Shown: positions 46,890 to 55,050, numbered from the stretch's first letter. The stretch: 64,000 bases of DNA from Thermohalobaculum sp039187815 (GCA_039187815.1 JBCCZI010000008.1:1-64000), one strand, 5' to 3'. Notes: generated by a model not told the origin, from the sequence alone. Made by a program: numbers and translations.

Positions 46890-47675
46890 TCAAAGCGCGT
46901 AAGCTTCGCGTTCGAGCTGAGCGAACTCCTCGGCCAGGGCCTCAAGCGCCTCGATGGCCTCGTCGTCTGCGGCGTCATCGCCAAAGACGTCCTTGACCGC
47001 GCCTGCCACATGCCCAACCGCATCGCCGATCCCGGCGACGGTGTCCGAGACCCAGCCGCCTGTGCCGACTTCGGCAGGCGCTGCGGCCCCACCGCCGGTG
47101 AGCAGGCCCCAGCACGCATCGCCCGGGTCGATCCGACAGCTATCCGGACGGCTCTGACTGCTTTGGAAGGCTAGGATCGCTCCGATCGTCTTTGGTCCGA
47201 TAAACCCATCGACGACCAGCCCCGCCCCGGTCGTGTTCAGAAGCGACTGGACGGTTTCCGCATCGGCTTTGGCATTCTTGCCGCCTTTGCCGGCCGAGGC
47301 CGAGATGCTCCGACCCCAGCGCGCCAAAGCACCATCGGCGACGGCGGTCGCGGTCCTACCCGTGTCCCTCTTTTGTGCGATCCCGGCGATGTCACGCACG
47401 GCATCCGCGGTTCCCTCGATCACCTCTCCGACGCTGTCCATCAGGCCCGAGACGAAACCGCCCTCCTTCTCCTCGGCCGCTGCGTCGCGCGCCCGCGTAT
47501 TGTCGGCGCGCCGACGGCGCACTTCGGTGATCGCGTCGTTGATCTCGTCGATGACGGCCTGCTCGTCATCGTCGACCGCACCCTCGACCTCTGCCTCGGC
47601 CCGGATCGCGTGCAGCTCCCGCTCGAGCGCTGTCCGCTCGGCGTCGATGACCGTGAGATCGCTGCAATCGGCCAT
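46890..47675 (-). CDS. Protein with a peptidoglycan-binding-like motif and amphipathic segments
   Basis: 261 residues. Residues 1-65 are a charged coiled-coil-like region. Residues about 73-100 and 205-230 are Gly/Ala/Val-rich amphipathic stretches (GFVSGLMDSVGEVIEG, GWVSDTVAGIGDAVGHVAGA). Between them, about 138-193, AETVQSLLNTTGAGLVVDGF then IGPKTIGAILAFQ and a closing CWGLL match the PG_binding_1 pattern (V-x-x-LQ ... vDGifGp-T-x-aI-x-FQ). There is no signal peptide, so delivery to the cell wall would need another route. Part of a minus-strand cluster of unrecognised genes. Confidence 0.65.
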   Translation of the reverse strand: MADCSDLTVIDAERTALERELHAIRAEAEVEGAVDDDEQAVIDEINDAITEVRRRRADNTRARDAAAEEKEGGFVSGLMDSVGEVIEGTADAVRDIAGIAQKRDTGRTATAVADGALARWGRSISASAGKGGKNAKADAETVQSLLNTTGAGLVVDGFIGPKTIGAILAFQSSQSRPDSCRIDPGDACWGLLTGGGAAAPAEVGTGGWVSDTVAGIGDAVGHVAGAVKDVFGDDAADDEAIEALEALAEEFAQLEREAYAL

Positions 47676-47716
47676 GGCGGGATCCTTTCGCTGGCGCGCA
47701 AAACGGCGCGGTGGGG

Positions 47717-48019
47717 TTAGGGGGCGAGGGCGCCTTCTGCAGCCAGGATTCGGTCGCGCAGCGCCTCGATCCGTTGGCGCACCGTGTCGAGCCGCATGCG
47801 ACGCGCGCCCTTGCGCGCCGCGGCAAGGCTCGGACCATCCGCCGTCTCAACATGCGCTGCCAGTCTTTGAATCTTCTGCCCAATGCGCCCGAGGGCCTCG
47901 GTTATTGGCGCGTCGGTGTCCGCCCCGCCGCCCAGCTTGTCGATCAGAATCTCGTGTTTGCGTTGAAACGCACGCACACGGACGGCCAGGCTCGTCGGAG
48001 CCGAAGCAAGGTCAGCCAT
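47717..48019 (-). CDS. Small helical protein, first gene of the unrecognised cluster
   Basis: About 100 residues (MADLASAPTSLAVRVRAFQR and onward), almost entirely predicted helix with heptad-like spacing (KHEILIDKLG, ITEALGRIGQKIQRLAAHV, VRQRIEALRDRILAAEG). No family recognised. The start at 48019 was chosen over 48076, which adds a Gly/Arg-rich leader. The next gene follows after 41 bases on the same strand, consistent with an operon of three or four genes. Confidence 0.5.
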   Translation of the reverse strand: MADLASAPTSLAVRVRAFQRKHEILIDKLGGGADTDAPITEALGRIGQKIQRLAAHVETADGPSLAAARKGARRMRLDTVRQRIEALRDRILAAEGALAP

Positions 48020-48375
48020 CGCATCAATCCTCTCAGAGCAGCGGCCTCCGCCGCCGCGCAGTCTCAACATCGCCAATCAAAACGCGGGTCGTGGGATTTG
48101 GGCGCCTGCAGAACCGAGCTCCAGTCCATCCACGGGCATCACGATACCAAAGAAAACCGAATTACCATGTCCTGATGCCATTGAAACAGCCGGCAACAGC
48201 CGACTGATATCAATTATCTACAATATATCTGCACATAATTGGCGAATGAAACTCGCACTCTGTTGCCATTAATTCAATTTTGGATGGTGGTGCGCGGCGT
48301 GTAATCAATTCTTTATTTCTGAGCATTTCGAAAGAGATCAATTTTCTGGAAAATGATTTCCCCTTCAGCGATGCG
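48020..48375. other. Gene-free, AT-richer stretch upstream of the unrecognised cluster
   Basis: No gene is supportable. From about 48180 to 48370 the DNA becomes clearly AT-rich (for example TTTCTGGAAAATGATTTCC), unlike the surrounding genes. It probably holds the promoter of the minus-strand cluster and leads into the tandem repeat. The AT-rich composition suggests foreign origin. Confidence 0.5.
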
Positions 48376-48456
48376 TGAGCATTGAGCATTGAGCATTGAG
48401 CATTGAGCATTGAGCATTGAGCATTGAGCATTGAGCATTGAGCATTGAGCATTGAG
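48376..48456. repeat. Heptanucleotide tandem repeat, 11 copies of TGAGCAT plus TGAG
   Basis: Eleven perfect, uninterrupted units run from 48376 to 48452, followed by a partial unit TGAG. A unit of seven is not a multiple of three, so each gained or lost copy shifts frame. On the plus strand every frame meets TGA within 21 bases; on the minus strand all frames are open (the array reads QCSMLNA repeatedly). It directly abuts the 5' end of a plus-strand reading frame. Confidence 0.95.
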
Positions 48457-48738
48457 GACGCTACGGTCCTGAACAGCGTCTGCAAGGCCGTCGGTCCCGC
48501 CACGCTCGACGCGACCCCCCGCGACGCCGAGCATCAACAGATGGGCGAGATCATCCTCAGCCACCTGACAACCGTCGATGCGGCGGTGACGGACAACTAC
48601 GGCAACTATTGGACCCTCGGGAACCTCGCGCAGATAAAGAGCAAGCGCATGCTGAAATGGGCCGCCGAAGCGGGCGTGTCCCTCGCCAAGCTGAAGGCGA
48701 AGAACGCCGTCGGATACCTGGAGAAGATGCTGGCCTGA
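48445..48738 (+). CDS. Orphan reading frame fused to the tandem repeat, probably truncated at its 5' end
   Basis: Up to 97 residues. From about 48459 on, codons have the strong G/C third-position bias of genuine genes. The C-terminal half is Lys-rich (IKSKRMLKWAAEAGVSLAKL, then KAKNAVGYLEKMLA). There is no ATG before codon 33 (in HQQMGEI); the only upstream start-like codon, TTG at 48445, lies in the repeat array and has no separate ribosome binding site. This looks like the 3' part of a gene whose beginning was lost or replaced by the repeat. No family recognised. Confidence 0.4.
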   Translation: MSIEDATVLNSVCKAVGPATLDATPRDAEHQQMGEIILSHLTTVDAAVTDNYGNYWTLGNLAQIKSKRMLKWAAEAGVSLAKLKAKNAVGYLEKMLA

Positions 48739-49038
48739 TCAGGGGGCGCATGCGCGTGAACCATCCATGCCCAGGCCTTGGGCCAAAGGCCGAGGTCGGG
48801 GTGCCGCCGGCGCGCCCGCCGCTCCGCCCATTTGGCAGCATCGCTCGGATGGCGCCAAATGTCCTGTTTTCACCCGATGTGCGTCCAGTCACAGGCGTTT
48901 GACAGGTTTGTTTTGCTAGGCTCTCGCTGTTGCTCAGCGCCGCAAAGACCGACGGGGAGCCGAAGGATCTGCATGTCCGATCTGGGTGCTCGCACTTTTC
49001 CCATCTCGCGCTGACGCACTCAACACAGTGAGGACATC
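48739..49038. other. Gene-free spacer before the VPLPA-type gene
   Basis: No gene recognised. It contains CATTTGGC (48829-48836) with its inverted partner GCCAAATG (48854-48861), and TTGACA at 48899-48904 that resembles a -35 hexamer. No good -10 lies 16-18 bases downstream, so I do not call a promoter. Confidence 0.4.
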
Positions 49039-49659
49039 ATGCTTCGATTTGCACTTATCGCCGGAACCATGGTTGCCATGTCGATCGGATCGACCCAGGC
49101 CGCTACAGCCACGTTCAACAATCTCCCGTCCTTTCAAGCGGCGTCATCCAGCTTGACCCTGATCGACTTCGAAACGCCGGGTATCACAAGTCGCGTCCCG
49201 ATTGGAAGCGATTACGCCGCGCTGGGCGTCGTCTTTCCGAATACGAACATATACTCTCAAGGGGGAAGACCGGTGTCGGGCCGGAATAGCTGGGCAACCA
49301 ACACACCTCGGTTCTTTAATGCAACGATCACAATCTCAGGAATTACAGCCATTGGCGTGCACAATGCGCTGAATTCATCCACATCTACTTTGTCTGCCTT
49401 CGATTCAGCCGACAACCTTTTGGGCTCCGTTACATCTGATAGCATCGCCAGCACGCTGGACTTCTTCGGCTTGACCACGATGACCGATATCGCGCGGATC
49501 GAGGTCAATACCGTCGGCCCCGGTTGGCTGCTGGATGACCTCTATGTTGGCACGGCCGATGCAGCGCCCGTGCCGCTTCCGGGCGCACTCGGCTTCCTGA
49601 TCGCTGGGCTTGCCGGGCTGGGGCTGGTGCGGGCCCGGGCGCGGCGCAGCGAGAGCTAG
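49039..49659 (+). CDS. Exported protein with a VPLPA-type (PEP-CTERM-like) sorting signal
   Basis: 206 residues. A signal peptide (MLRFALIAGTMVAMSIGSTQA) is followed by a beta-rich domain with the pattern TLIDFETPG, SDYAALGVVFPN and WLLDDLYVGTA, similar to PEP-CTERM carbohydrate-binding-like proteins. The C-terminus is a complete sorting tag: VPLPGAL, a hydrophobic helix (FLIAGLAGLGLV) and a basic end (RARARR). Proteins with this tag are processed by an exosortase and released or anchored; no exosortase gene is in the window. Codon use is more relaxed (AGT, ACA, TCA, ATA) than in neighbours, suggesting recent transfer. Confidence 0.85.
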   Translation: MLRFALIAGTMVAMSIGSTQAATATFNNLPSFQAASSSLTLIDFETPGITSRVPIGSDYAALGVVFPNTNIYSQGGRPVSGRNSWATNTPRFFNATITISGITAIGVHNALNSSTSTLSAFDSADNLLGSVTSDSIASTLDFFGLTTMTDIARIEVNTVGPGWLLDDLYVGTADAAPVPLPGALGFLIAGLAGLGLVRARARRSES

Positions 49660-49717
49660 GGCTGGCGCGGATCGTTGGCCATACCTCCCAGAGGGTGGCC
49701 AACTCGCCCCGTTGGAA

Positions 49718-49793
49718 TGGCGCCGGCAGAGGGACTCGAACCCCCGACCCCGAGATTACAAATCACGTGCTCTACCAGCTGAGCTATACCGGC
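49718..49793 (-). tRNA. tRNA-Thr, anticodon TGT
   Basis: Complete cloverleaf on the minus strand. The acceptor GCCGGTA (49793-49787) pairs with TGCCGGC and is followed by G and encoded CCA (49720-49718). The D-arm is TAGCTCAGCTGGTAGAGCA, the anticodon loop TTTGTAA (anticodon UGU, Thr), and the T-arm GGGGG-TTCGAGT-CCCTC. It marks the right border of the 45.5-49.7 kb accessory zone. Confidence 0.97.
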
Positions 49794-49927
49794 CTCTGGT
49801 GTGGCCCGGTGCTTAGAGCCTGTTGCCCGTGCGGGCAAGGGGCAGCGGTCTGGCAAGAAAGGGTTAACCAGGACGGTTCACTCTGGCGTGCGGCGCCATG
49901 CGGGCGCACCCAGAACGGGAGACCGCC

Positions 49928-50596
49928 ATGTTTCGTGCCTTGCTCAATGCCGTTGCCATCGTCGCTTTGTTCTTGGTCTCGGCCTGTACGGGCACGGCCG
50001 GCCCGCTGCAAGAGCCGCCGGCCACCAGTTTCTCCGGTCCGCCGCTGGTCTCGGGCGCCCTGCAGGTGCCGGCCCGGGTGGGATTGCTGCGGTTGACCGA
50101 TGGACAGCCGGGCCCCGTGCCCTCGGCCGAGTACGCGCGCTGGCGCGGGGCGATCACCGAGGTGAACCGGGCGCTGGCCTATCCGATCCGGCTGATGCCC
50201 ATGACCCCCGGCAGCACACCAGTGACGGCGGAACAGCTGCCCGGCCTGGCCGCGGCCGCCGGGCTCGATGCGGTGCTGGTCTATGAGCTGGCCGTCGCGG
50301 TGTCGGATGATCACATGGCCGCGGGGCTCACGGCGCTGCCGATGCTGGGCGGCGTGATCCCGGTGTCGACGACCACGCGGGCGAACGGGCTGGGGGTGGC
50401 GCGGCTCTACGGCATCGATGCGGTCGCGCCGCTCGCCAGTGCCGAGACACGGATGCAGGACGCGGCGATCAGCTCGGTGCGCCAAAGCGGCGGTAGCGGG
50501 GAGCGGATGCAAGCCTTGGCCGAGTATGCCCTGCTCCACCGCCTGATGCCGGCTGCCGAGGACATGATCGTGGGCAGTGTGGCCGCCGGACTATAG
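49928..50596 (+). CDS. Hypothetical lipoprotein
   Basis: 222 residues. The signal MFRALLNAVAIVALFLVSAC ends in a lipobox (LVSAC). The mature part has a pattern seen in small outer-membrane lipoproteins that form curli-like or tip-like folds (VPARVGLLRLTDG, AAAAGLDAVLVYELAV, RMQDAAISSVRQSG), but I cannot assign a family. The start at 49928 has GGGAGA upstream and opens the signal peptide. It converges with hisG, 23 bases away. Confidence 0.75.
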   Translation: MFRALLNAVAIVALFLVSACTGTAGPLQEPPATSFSGPPLVSGALQVPARVGLLRLTDGQPGPVPSAEYARWRGAITEVNRALAYPIRLMPMTPGSTPVTAEQLPGLAAAAGLDAVLVYELAVAVSDDHMAAGLTALPMLGGVIPVSTTTRANGLGVARLYGIDAVAPLASAETRMQDAAISSVRQSGGSGERMQALAEYALLHRLMPAAEDMIVGSVAAGL

Positions 50597-50619
50597 GCGC
50601 CAGTCCCCGGCCGACGCCG

Positions 50620-51315
50620 TCAGTCGAGACCGAGGCGATCCGACAGCGCGGCAAAGCTCGTCTCGGCAGCGGGCGTCCACGGCGCCTCGCCCGAGACGCA
50701 AAGGTTCGCCTCCGAACGCAGGATGAGCCCATCCGAGAGCACCCGCAGGTGATTCGCCCGCAGGGTCGCACCCGTGGAGGTGATATCGACGATCGCCTCG
50801 GCGGTCTGGTTCTTGGGCGCCGCTTCGGTCGCCCCCTGGCTGTCGACGATCCGGTAATCCGCCACGCCCGCCTTGCGGAAAAACCCTCGGGTGAGGTTGT
50901 GATATTTGGTGGCGATTCTCAGCGAGCGACCATGGCGCGACCGGAAATCGGCGCAGACCTCGTCGAGATCCGCCATGGTCTCGACGTCCACCCAGAAATC
51001 CGGCACCGCGACCACCACATCCGCATGGCCAAAGCCCATGCGCCTGGCCAAGCGCACATCGCGGGTGCGGAAGGCGATGCGCTCGCGGATCAGATCCTCG
51101 CCGGTCACACCGATATGGATGCGCCCTGCGGCCAGCTCGCCGGGGATCTCGCCGGCCGAGAGCATGACGATCGAGACGCCCGCCGCCCCTCGCACATCGG
51201 CCCGATACTCGCGTGAGCGGGACGAGGGCGCGATCTCGATCCCGCGGGCGGCGAACCAGGCGATCGTGTCGGCCTGCAGACGGCCCTTGGAGGGCACCCC
51301 GATGCTGAGCGTCAC
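50620..51315 (-). CDS. hisG: ATP phosphoribosyltransferase, short form
   Basis: 231 residues, first committed step of histidine synthesis (ATP + PRPP). The short form lacks the C-terminal regulatory domain and depends on HisZ, encoded directly upstream. Markers: LSIGVPSKGRLQADTIAWFA at the start, GEIPGELAAGRIHIGVTGEDLI, and the PRPP loop IVDITSTGATLRANHLRVL. The start overlaps the hisZ stop (ATGA). Confidence 0.95.
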   Translation of the reverse strand: MTLSIGVPSKGRLQADTIAWFAARGIEIAPSSRSREYRADVRGAAGVSIVMLSAGEIPGELAAGRIHIGVTGEDLIRERIAFRTRDVRLARRMGFGHADVVVAVPDFWVDVETMADLDEVCADFRSRHGRSLRIATKYHNLTRGFFRKAGVADYRIVDSQGATEAAPKNQTAEAIVDITSTGATLRANHLRVLSDGLILRSEANLCVSGEAPWTPAAETSFAALSDRLGLD

Positions 51316-52481
51316 GGGCGCGCTCCGGCGCGGATGGCCACCTCGGGCCGGATCATGGCGCCGACCGCGGGCACCGCCTCGGGCGCGCCGAGCCGGCGGG
51401 TCATGCTGTCATAGCGCCCACCCCCGGCGAGCGGGGGCAGCTCCGCCTCTCCATCGGCCGTGATCTCGAAGACGAAGCCGTCATAATACTCCATGGCCCG
51501 GCCAAAGCGCACATCGAAGGGCAGCATCTCGGCGTCGATGCCCACACAGTTGAGGGCGTCGAGCCGGCGCTCAAAGGCCTCGAGCGCCGGGCCGATATTG
51601 ACACCAGCCGCCGTGGTGGTGTCGCGGAGCTGGGCAAGCACCTCGCCCGCACCCCCTCGCACATCGAGGACGGCACCGATCAGGTCGGCCTCCTCGCCAG
51701 GCATCGGCGGCGCGCCGGATGTGGCGGCCAGCGCCCCGGCTCGGGCGGCGATCTCGTCGAGCCCGCGCAACCCCACCAACTCGCGCCCCTGCGCGGCCAT
51801 TGCCTCAACCGCCGGCGCGCCGACCTCTGCGGCCTCGAGCAGCGCGGCCCGCTGGTCGCCGGGCGGAGTGGGCGCGAGGCTGAAGCGCTCGATCAGCGCA
51901 CGGAACCGGTTGGGGCGCCAAAAATGCCGCCGCAGCGCTGTCCGGCGATCTGGCGCCAGCGGCAGGGCATCGAGCAACGAGAAGACCACCGACGGGTCGC
52001 CGGTCATGATCCGCCGCTCCTCGAGCCCGAGCGCATCGAGCCCCTCGAGCATCAACGCCAGCACCGCGGCATCGGCGCGGGCGCGGTCGGCCTCGCCATA
52101 GCGCTCGATGCCGACCTGGAGGTACTCGATCGGGCGGGTCTCGGCCATATCCTGCAGGCGAAAGACCGGCCCAGCATAGGCATAGCTCGCCGCGCGCTGC
52201 CAGCCAAACTGTGCATGAGACAGCGCAACGGGCAGCGTGAAATCCGGGCGCAGGCAGAGCTCGCCACTCCGCACCGGTTCGGGGAACAGGAAGGCGCGGG
52301 TGCGGATGTCCTCGCCATAGAGATCGAGAAGCAGGTCCGCGTCCAAGAGATGCGGCGGCTCGAGCTGGGCGTGCCCTGCCCCGGTGAAAACAGCCAGCAG
52401 GCGCTCGACGACAGCCGAGCGCCGCTCCAGCGCCTCGCCCGACAGGCAAGCCGAACTCAGCGAGGCGCGGGCGGCGTTCAC
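51312..52481 (-). CDS. hisZ: HisZ, regulatory subunit of ATP phosphoribosyltransferase
   Basis: 389 residues, a paralogue of histidyl-tRNA synthetase lacking the aminoacylation residues; it forms an octameric complex with short HisG and carries the histidine feedback site. RPDFTLPVALSHAQF, ETRPIEYLQVGIERYGEADR and ELPPLAGGGRYDSMTRRLG show the class II core. The start is GTG at 52481, whose bases overlap the hisS stop (GTGA); the longer frame to 52598 overlaps hisS. With hisG and hisS it forms one operon. Confidence 0.93.
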   Translation of the reverse strand: MNAARASLSSACLSGEALERRSAVVERLLAVFTGAGHAQLEPPHLLDADLLLDLYGEDIRTRAFLFPEPVRSGELCLRPDFTLPVALSHAQFGWQRAASYAYAGPVFRLQDMAETRPIEYLQVGIERYGEADRARADAAVLALMLEGLDALGLEERRIMTGDPSVVFSLLDALPLAPDRRTALRRHFWRPNRFRALIERFSLAPTPPGDQRAALLEAAEVGAPAVEAMAAQGRELVGLRGLDEIAARAGALAATSGAPPMPGEEADLIGAVLDVRGGAGEVLAQLRDTTTAAGVNIGPALEAFERRLDALNCVGIDAEMLPFDVRFGRAMEYYDGFVFEITADGEAELPPLAGGGRYDSMTRRLGAPEAVPAVGAMIRPEVAIRAGARP

Positions 52482-54157
52482 GGGGTGCCCGCGCCGTCCA
52501 TGCCGTCCGGAGTGGCGCCGGACTGGGCGAGCATGGCTTGGATCTCGGCCACCAGATCGGCCCGGGCGACGGTCTTTTGGGCGGGTTGGGCGGTCCACTC
52601 TTCGCGCGTCTCGATCTCAGCCGCGAGGCGGGCGCCCAGCACCAAGTCCTTGAGCGTGACCTGCCCCGCCGCGTGCTCATCCGCCCCTTCGATCACGGCG
52701 ATAGGCGCCGCGCGGCGGTCAGCATATTTCAGCTGTTTCGCCAGATTGCCCCCGCCGAGGAAGACCTCAGCCCGGATCTTGGCCCGGCGAAGTTCGGCGC
52801 ACATGGTCTGGTAATCGGCCATACGATCGCGATCCATCGGCAGGATGATGACCGGGCCACGGGCGGCCGTCGTGCTGATACGCCCCTTGGCGCGCAAGGC
52901 CGCCAGCAAACGGTCGACACCGATCGAGATGCCGGTCGCCGGCACCGTTTGGCCCGTGAAGCGCTTGACCAGGTCGTCATAGCGCCCGCCTCCGGCCACC
53001 GAGCCGAATTGGCGCCGATTGCCGTCCTCATCGGTGATCTCGAAGGTCAGCTCAGCCTCAAAGACCGGACCGGTGTAATAGCCAAGCCCGCGCACGACCG
53101 AGGGATCGATCCGAATCCGCTTCTCGTAGCCTTGCTTCTCCAAGAGTTCGGCCATTTGTTCAAGCTCCTGAACGCCCACGAGTCCAATGGCCGAACCACG
53201 TGTGATCTCTTGAAGATGCCGTGTCATTTCCGCGTTCCAAAGCGGCAGGCCGGAGTTTAACGACGATGCGTATGCCGATAGCGCCGGCTCGGTTGACTCC
53301 CGCGCTTCTGACAACCGGTCCGCGTACTCGGAGTAACCAAATTTCGCCGCTTGGCTCATTTCCTGGGCGAGGCGGCTGTTCACCTCCCCGTGCGCCCCGA
53401 CAAAACTCATCACCACGTCCACCTGGTTAGCCGAGAGGCCGGCGCCTTTGGTGAAATCGCCGCTCTCGTCCTTGCGGCCCTCGCCCAGCAGGGCACGGAC
53501 ACCGTCTTCGCCAAGGCGGTCGAGCTTGTCGATGGCGCGGAGCACGATGCCGCGCTGCTCGGACATCGCCTCGGGCGCATCGGGGCTCAGCAGGCCCGCC
53601 GCCTCCATCACGCCGTTCAGCACCTTGCGGTTGTTGATCCGGATCAGCACGTCGTCGGACGTGATGCCGACCGCCTCAAAGGCGTCCGCCAGCATCATGC
53701 AGATCTCGGCATCAGCAGCCACCGTCTGGGTGCCCACCGTGTCGGCATCGCACTGATAGAACTGGCGATAGCGGCCGGGCCCCGGCTTTTCGTTGCGCCA
53801 GACCGGCCCCACCGCATAACGGCGATAGGGGGCGGGCAGGCTCTCGCGGTGCTGGGCAAAGACGCGGGCGAGCGGCGCCGTGAGGTCATAGCGCAGCGCC
53901 ATCCAGCTCTCGTCCTCGTCCTGCCAGGCAAAAACCCCGGCATTTGGACGGTCGACGTCGGGCAGGAAGGAGCCGAGCGCCTCGACCGTCTCGACCGCCG
54001 AGGTCTCGAGCGGATCGAAACCATAGGCATGGTAGACCTTGCAGATCTCGCGCAGCATGGCCTGACGCTCGAGCACCTCCGCGCCGAGATAGTCGCGAAA
54101 GCCGCGCGGGGTCTCGGCCTTGGGGCGGGGGCTGCGCTTTTTCTTGTCCTTTGCCAT
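52478..54157 (-). CDS. hisS: Histidyl-tRNA synthetase
   Basis: 559 residues, class II synthetase charging tRNA-His. Motif 1 region PRGFRDYLGAEVLERQ, motif 2 YRRYAVGPVWRNEKPGPGRYRQF, and the histidine-binding RGLGYYTGPVFEAEL with FGSVAGGGRYDDLV are intact, followed by the anticodon-binding domain. The protein is longer than the roughly 500 residues usual in this group; the extra about 50 residues lie between GAHGEV and GVQELEQM, inside a stretch (about 53100-53400) with markedly relaxed codon usage. The ATG at 54157 opens MAKDKKK; 54223 would add an unrelated leader. Confidence 0.95.
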   Translation of the reverse strand: MAKDKKKRSPRPKAETPRGFRDYLGAEVLERQAMLREICKVYHAYGFDPLETSAVETVEALGSFLPDVDRPNAGVFAWQDEDESWMALRYDLTAPLARVFAQHRESLPAPYRRYAVGPVWRNEKPGPGRYRQFYQCDADTVGTQTVAADAEICMMLADAFEAVGITSDDVLIRINNRKVLNGVMEAAGLLSPDAPEAMSEQRGIVLRAIDKLDRLGEDGVRALLGEGRKDESGDFTKGAGLSANQVDVVMSFVGAHGEVNSRLAQEMSQAAKFGYSEYADRLSEARESTEPALSAYASSLNSGLPLWNAEMTRHLQEITRGSAIGLVGVQELEQMAELLEKQGYEKRIRIDPSVVRGLGYYTGPVFEAELTFEITDEDGNRRQFGSVAGGGRYDDLVKRFTGQTVPATGISIGVDRLLAALRAKGRISTTAARGPVIILPMDRDRMADYQTMCAELRRAKIRAEVFLGGGNLAKQLKYADRRAAPIAVIEGADEHAAGQVTLKDLVLGARLAAEIETREEWTAQPAQKTVARADLVAEIQAMLAQSGATPDGMDGAGTP

Positions 54158-54231
54158 GGGCTCGGTCTCCGGCCCGTCCGATGCGGGCGCGGGTTGCCTA
54201 GCGGATCGCTGCCCGGTCGGCAAGGCGGGGC

Positions 54232-55050
54232 TCAGTCGGTGATGTAGATATCGTCCGAGCCCATGGCCTCGATCCGGCGATAGCCGCGGGCCTGCATCAG
54301 CTGCTGGATCCGCGGCCCATGGGTCGAGCCGTCAATCGCCCAGGCGCGCACGGTATATTCCTCGAAGGGAAAGCTCGAGAGCACGGCGAATTCGGCCCCC
54401 ACCACGTCGAGCGAGATGAGGTCCACCTCGCGCATATGGTGGCTGTCGAGCACCTGGGCGAGGCTGCGTTGACGCGCGGGGCGCACCCGGCCGGCATAGC
54501 GCGGCTCGCCCTCGATTTTCTCGCGTAGGCCGGGGTCGTAGGTCTCGACCAGCCCGCTCATCTGCACCGGGCCCTTCTCGATCTCGAGAAACGCGCCCTC
54601 GCCGCTGCCCGTCGAAACGGCAATGGGAAGGCAAGGACAACGGCGAAACTCGGCCGCCCGGGCGCGCGGGCCGGTCGATGGCTCGACCAGCAGGCCCGAC
54701 CAGCCACGCATCAGCTCGAAGAACAGGCAGTTCGAGCTGGTTATACCATCGAAGCCGCCGATCTCGACAAAGACCCCACCGCGTTTGCCATTGAACACCC
54801 GTTCGTCCAGGAAGGCATCCTGGCCCGACTGGCTAAAGAACTGGGAGCGGTGGTGGCTGAGGCGCTCGCAATCCCAGATCAGCTGGTGGATGGCACCGCG
54901 GGCGCGGGCGGGGCGCACCTCGGCCGACAGTGCACGCATCATCGCATGGCCCTCGACGAGGCAGCGCTTGCCCTGGGCGATCCGGTCCCGCCCCTCTTCG
55001 AATCGGCGCTCGGTGTCGCCAGCCTCGCCGCTGTCGCCCTGCTCGCTCAC
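54232..55050 (-). CDS. FkbM-family methyltransferase
   Basis: 272 residues. The FkbM core is evident: FFSQSGQDAFLDERVF, GGVFVEIGGFDGITSSN (SAM-binding strand and loop), GLLVEPSTG, and the later DLISLDVVGAEFAVLSSFP. These enzymes O-methylate sugars or other small molecules, often in surface-glycan contexts. Here it lies between yqeY and hisS, its start overlapping the yqeY stop (ATGA). A polar leader of about 60 residues precedes the domain. Acceptor unknown. Confidence 0.85.
   Translation of the reverse strand: MSEQGDSGEAGDTERRFEEGRDRIAQGKRCLVEGHAMMRALSAEVRPARARGAIHQLIWDCERLSHHRSQFFSQSGQDAFLDERVFNGKRGGVFVEIGGFDGITSSNCLFFELMRGWSGLLVEPSTGPRARAAEFRRCPCLPIAVSTGSGEGAFLEIEKGPVQMSGLVETYDPGLREKIEGEPRYAGRVRPARQRSLAQVLDSHHMREVDLISLDVVGAEFAVLSSFPFEEYTVRAWAIDGSTHGPRIQQLMQARGYRRIEAMGSDDIYITD

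Noticed and set aside
48376..48456. CRISPR array
   Set aside because: The units are seven bases with no spacers, so it is a simple tandem repeat.
48210..48564. Minus-strand frames through the heptanucleotide repeat (repeating QCSMLNA)
   Set aside because: Any repeat of this sequence is open on that strand in all frames; no ribosome binding site and no bias outside the repeat.
48899..48930. Promoter with perfect TTGACA -35
   Set aside because: No acceptable -10 at 16-18 bases; the nearest TAGGCT is only 12 bases away.
45495..49793. tRNA-Thr-bounded integrative island
   Set aside because: No integrase and no second copy of the tRNA 3' end was found at the other side.
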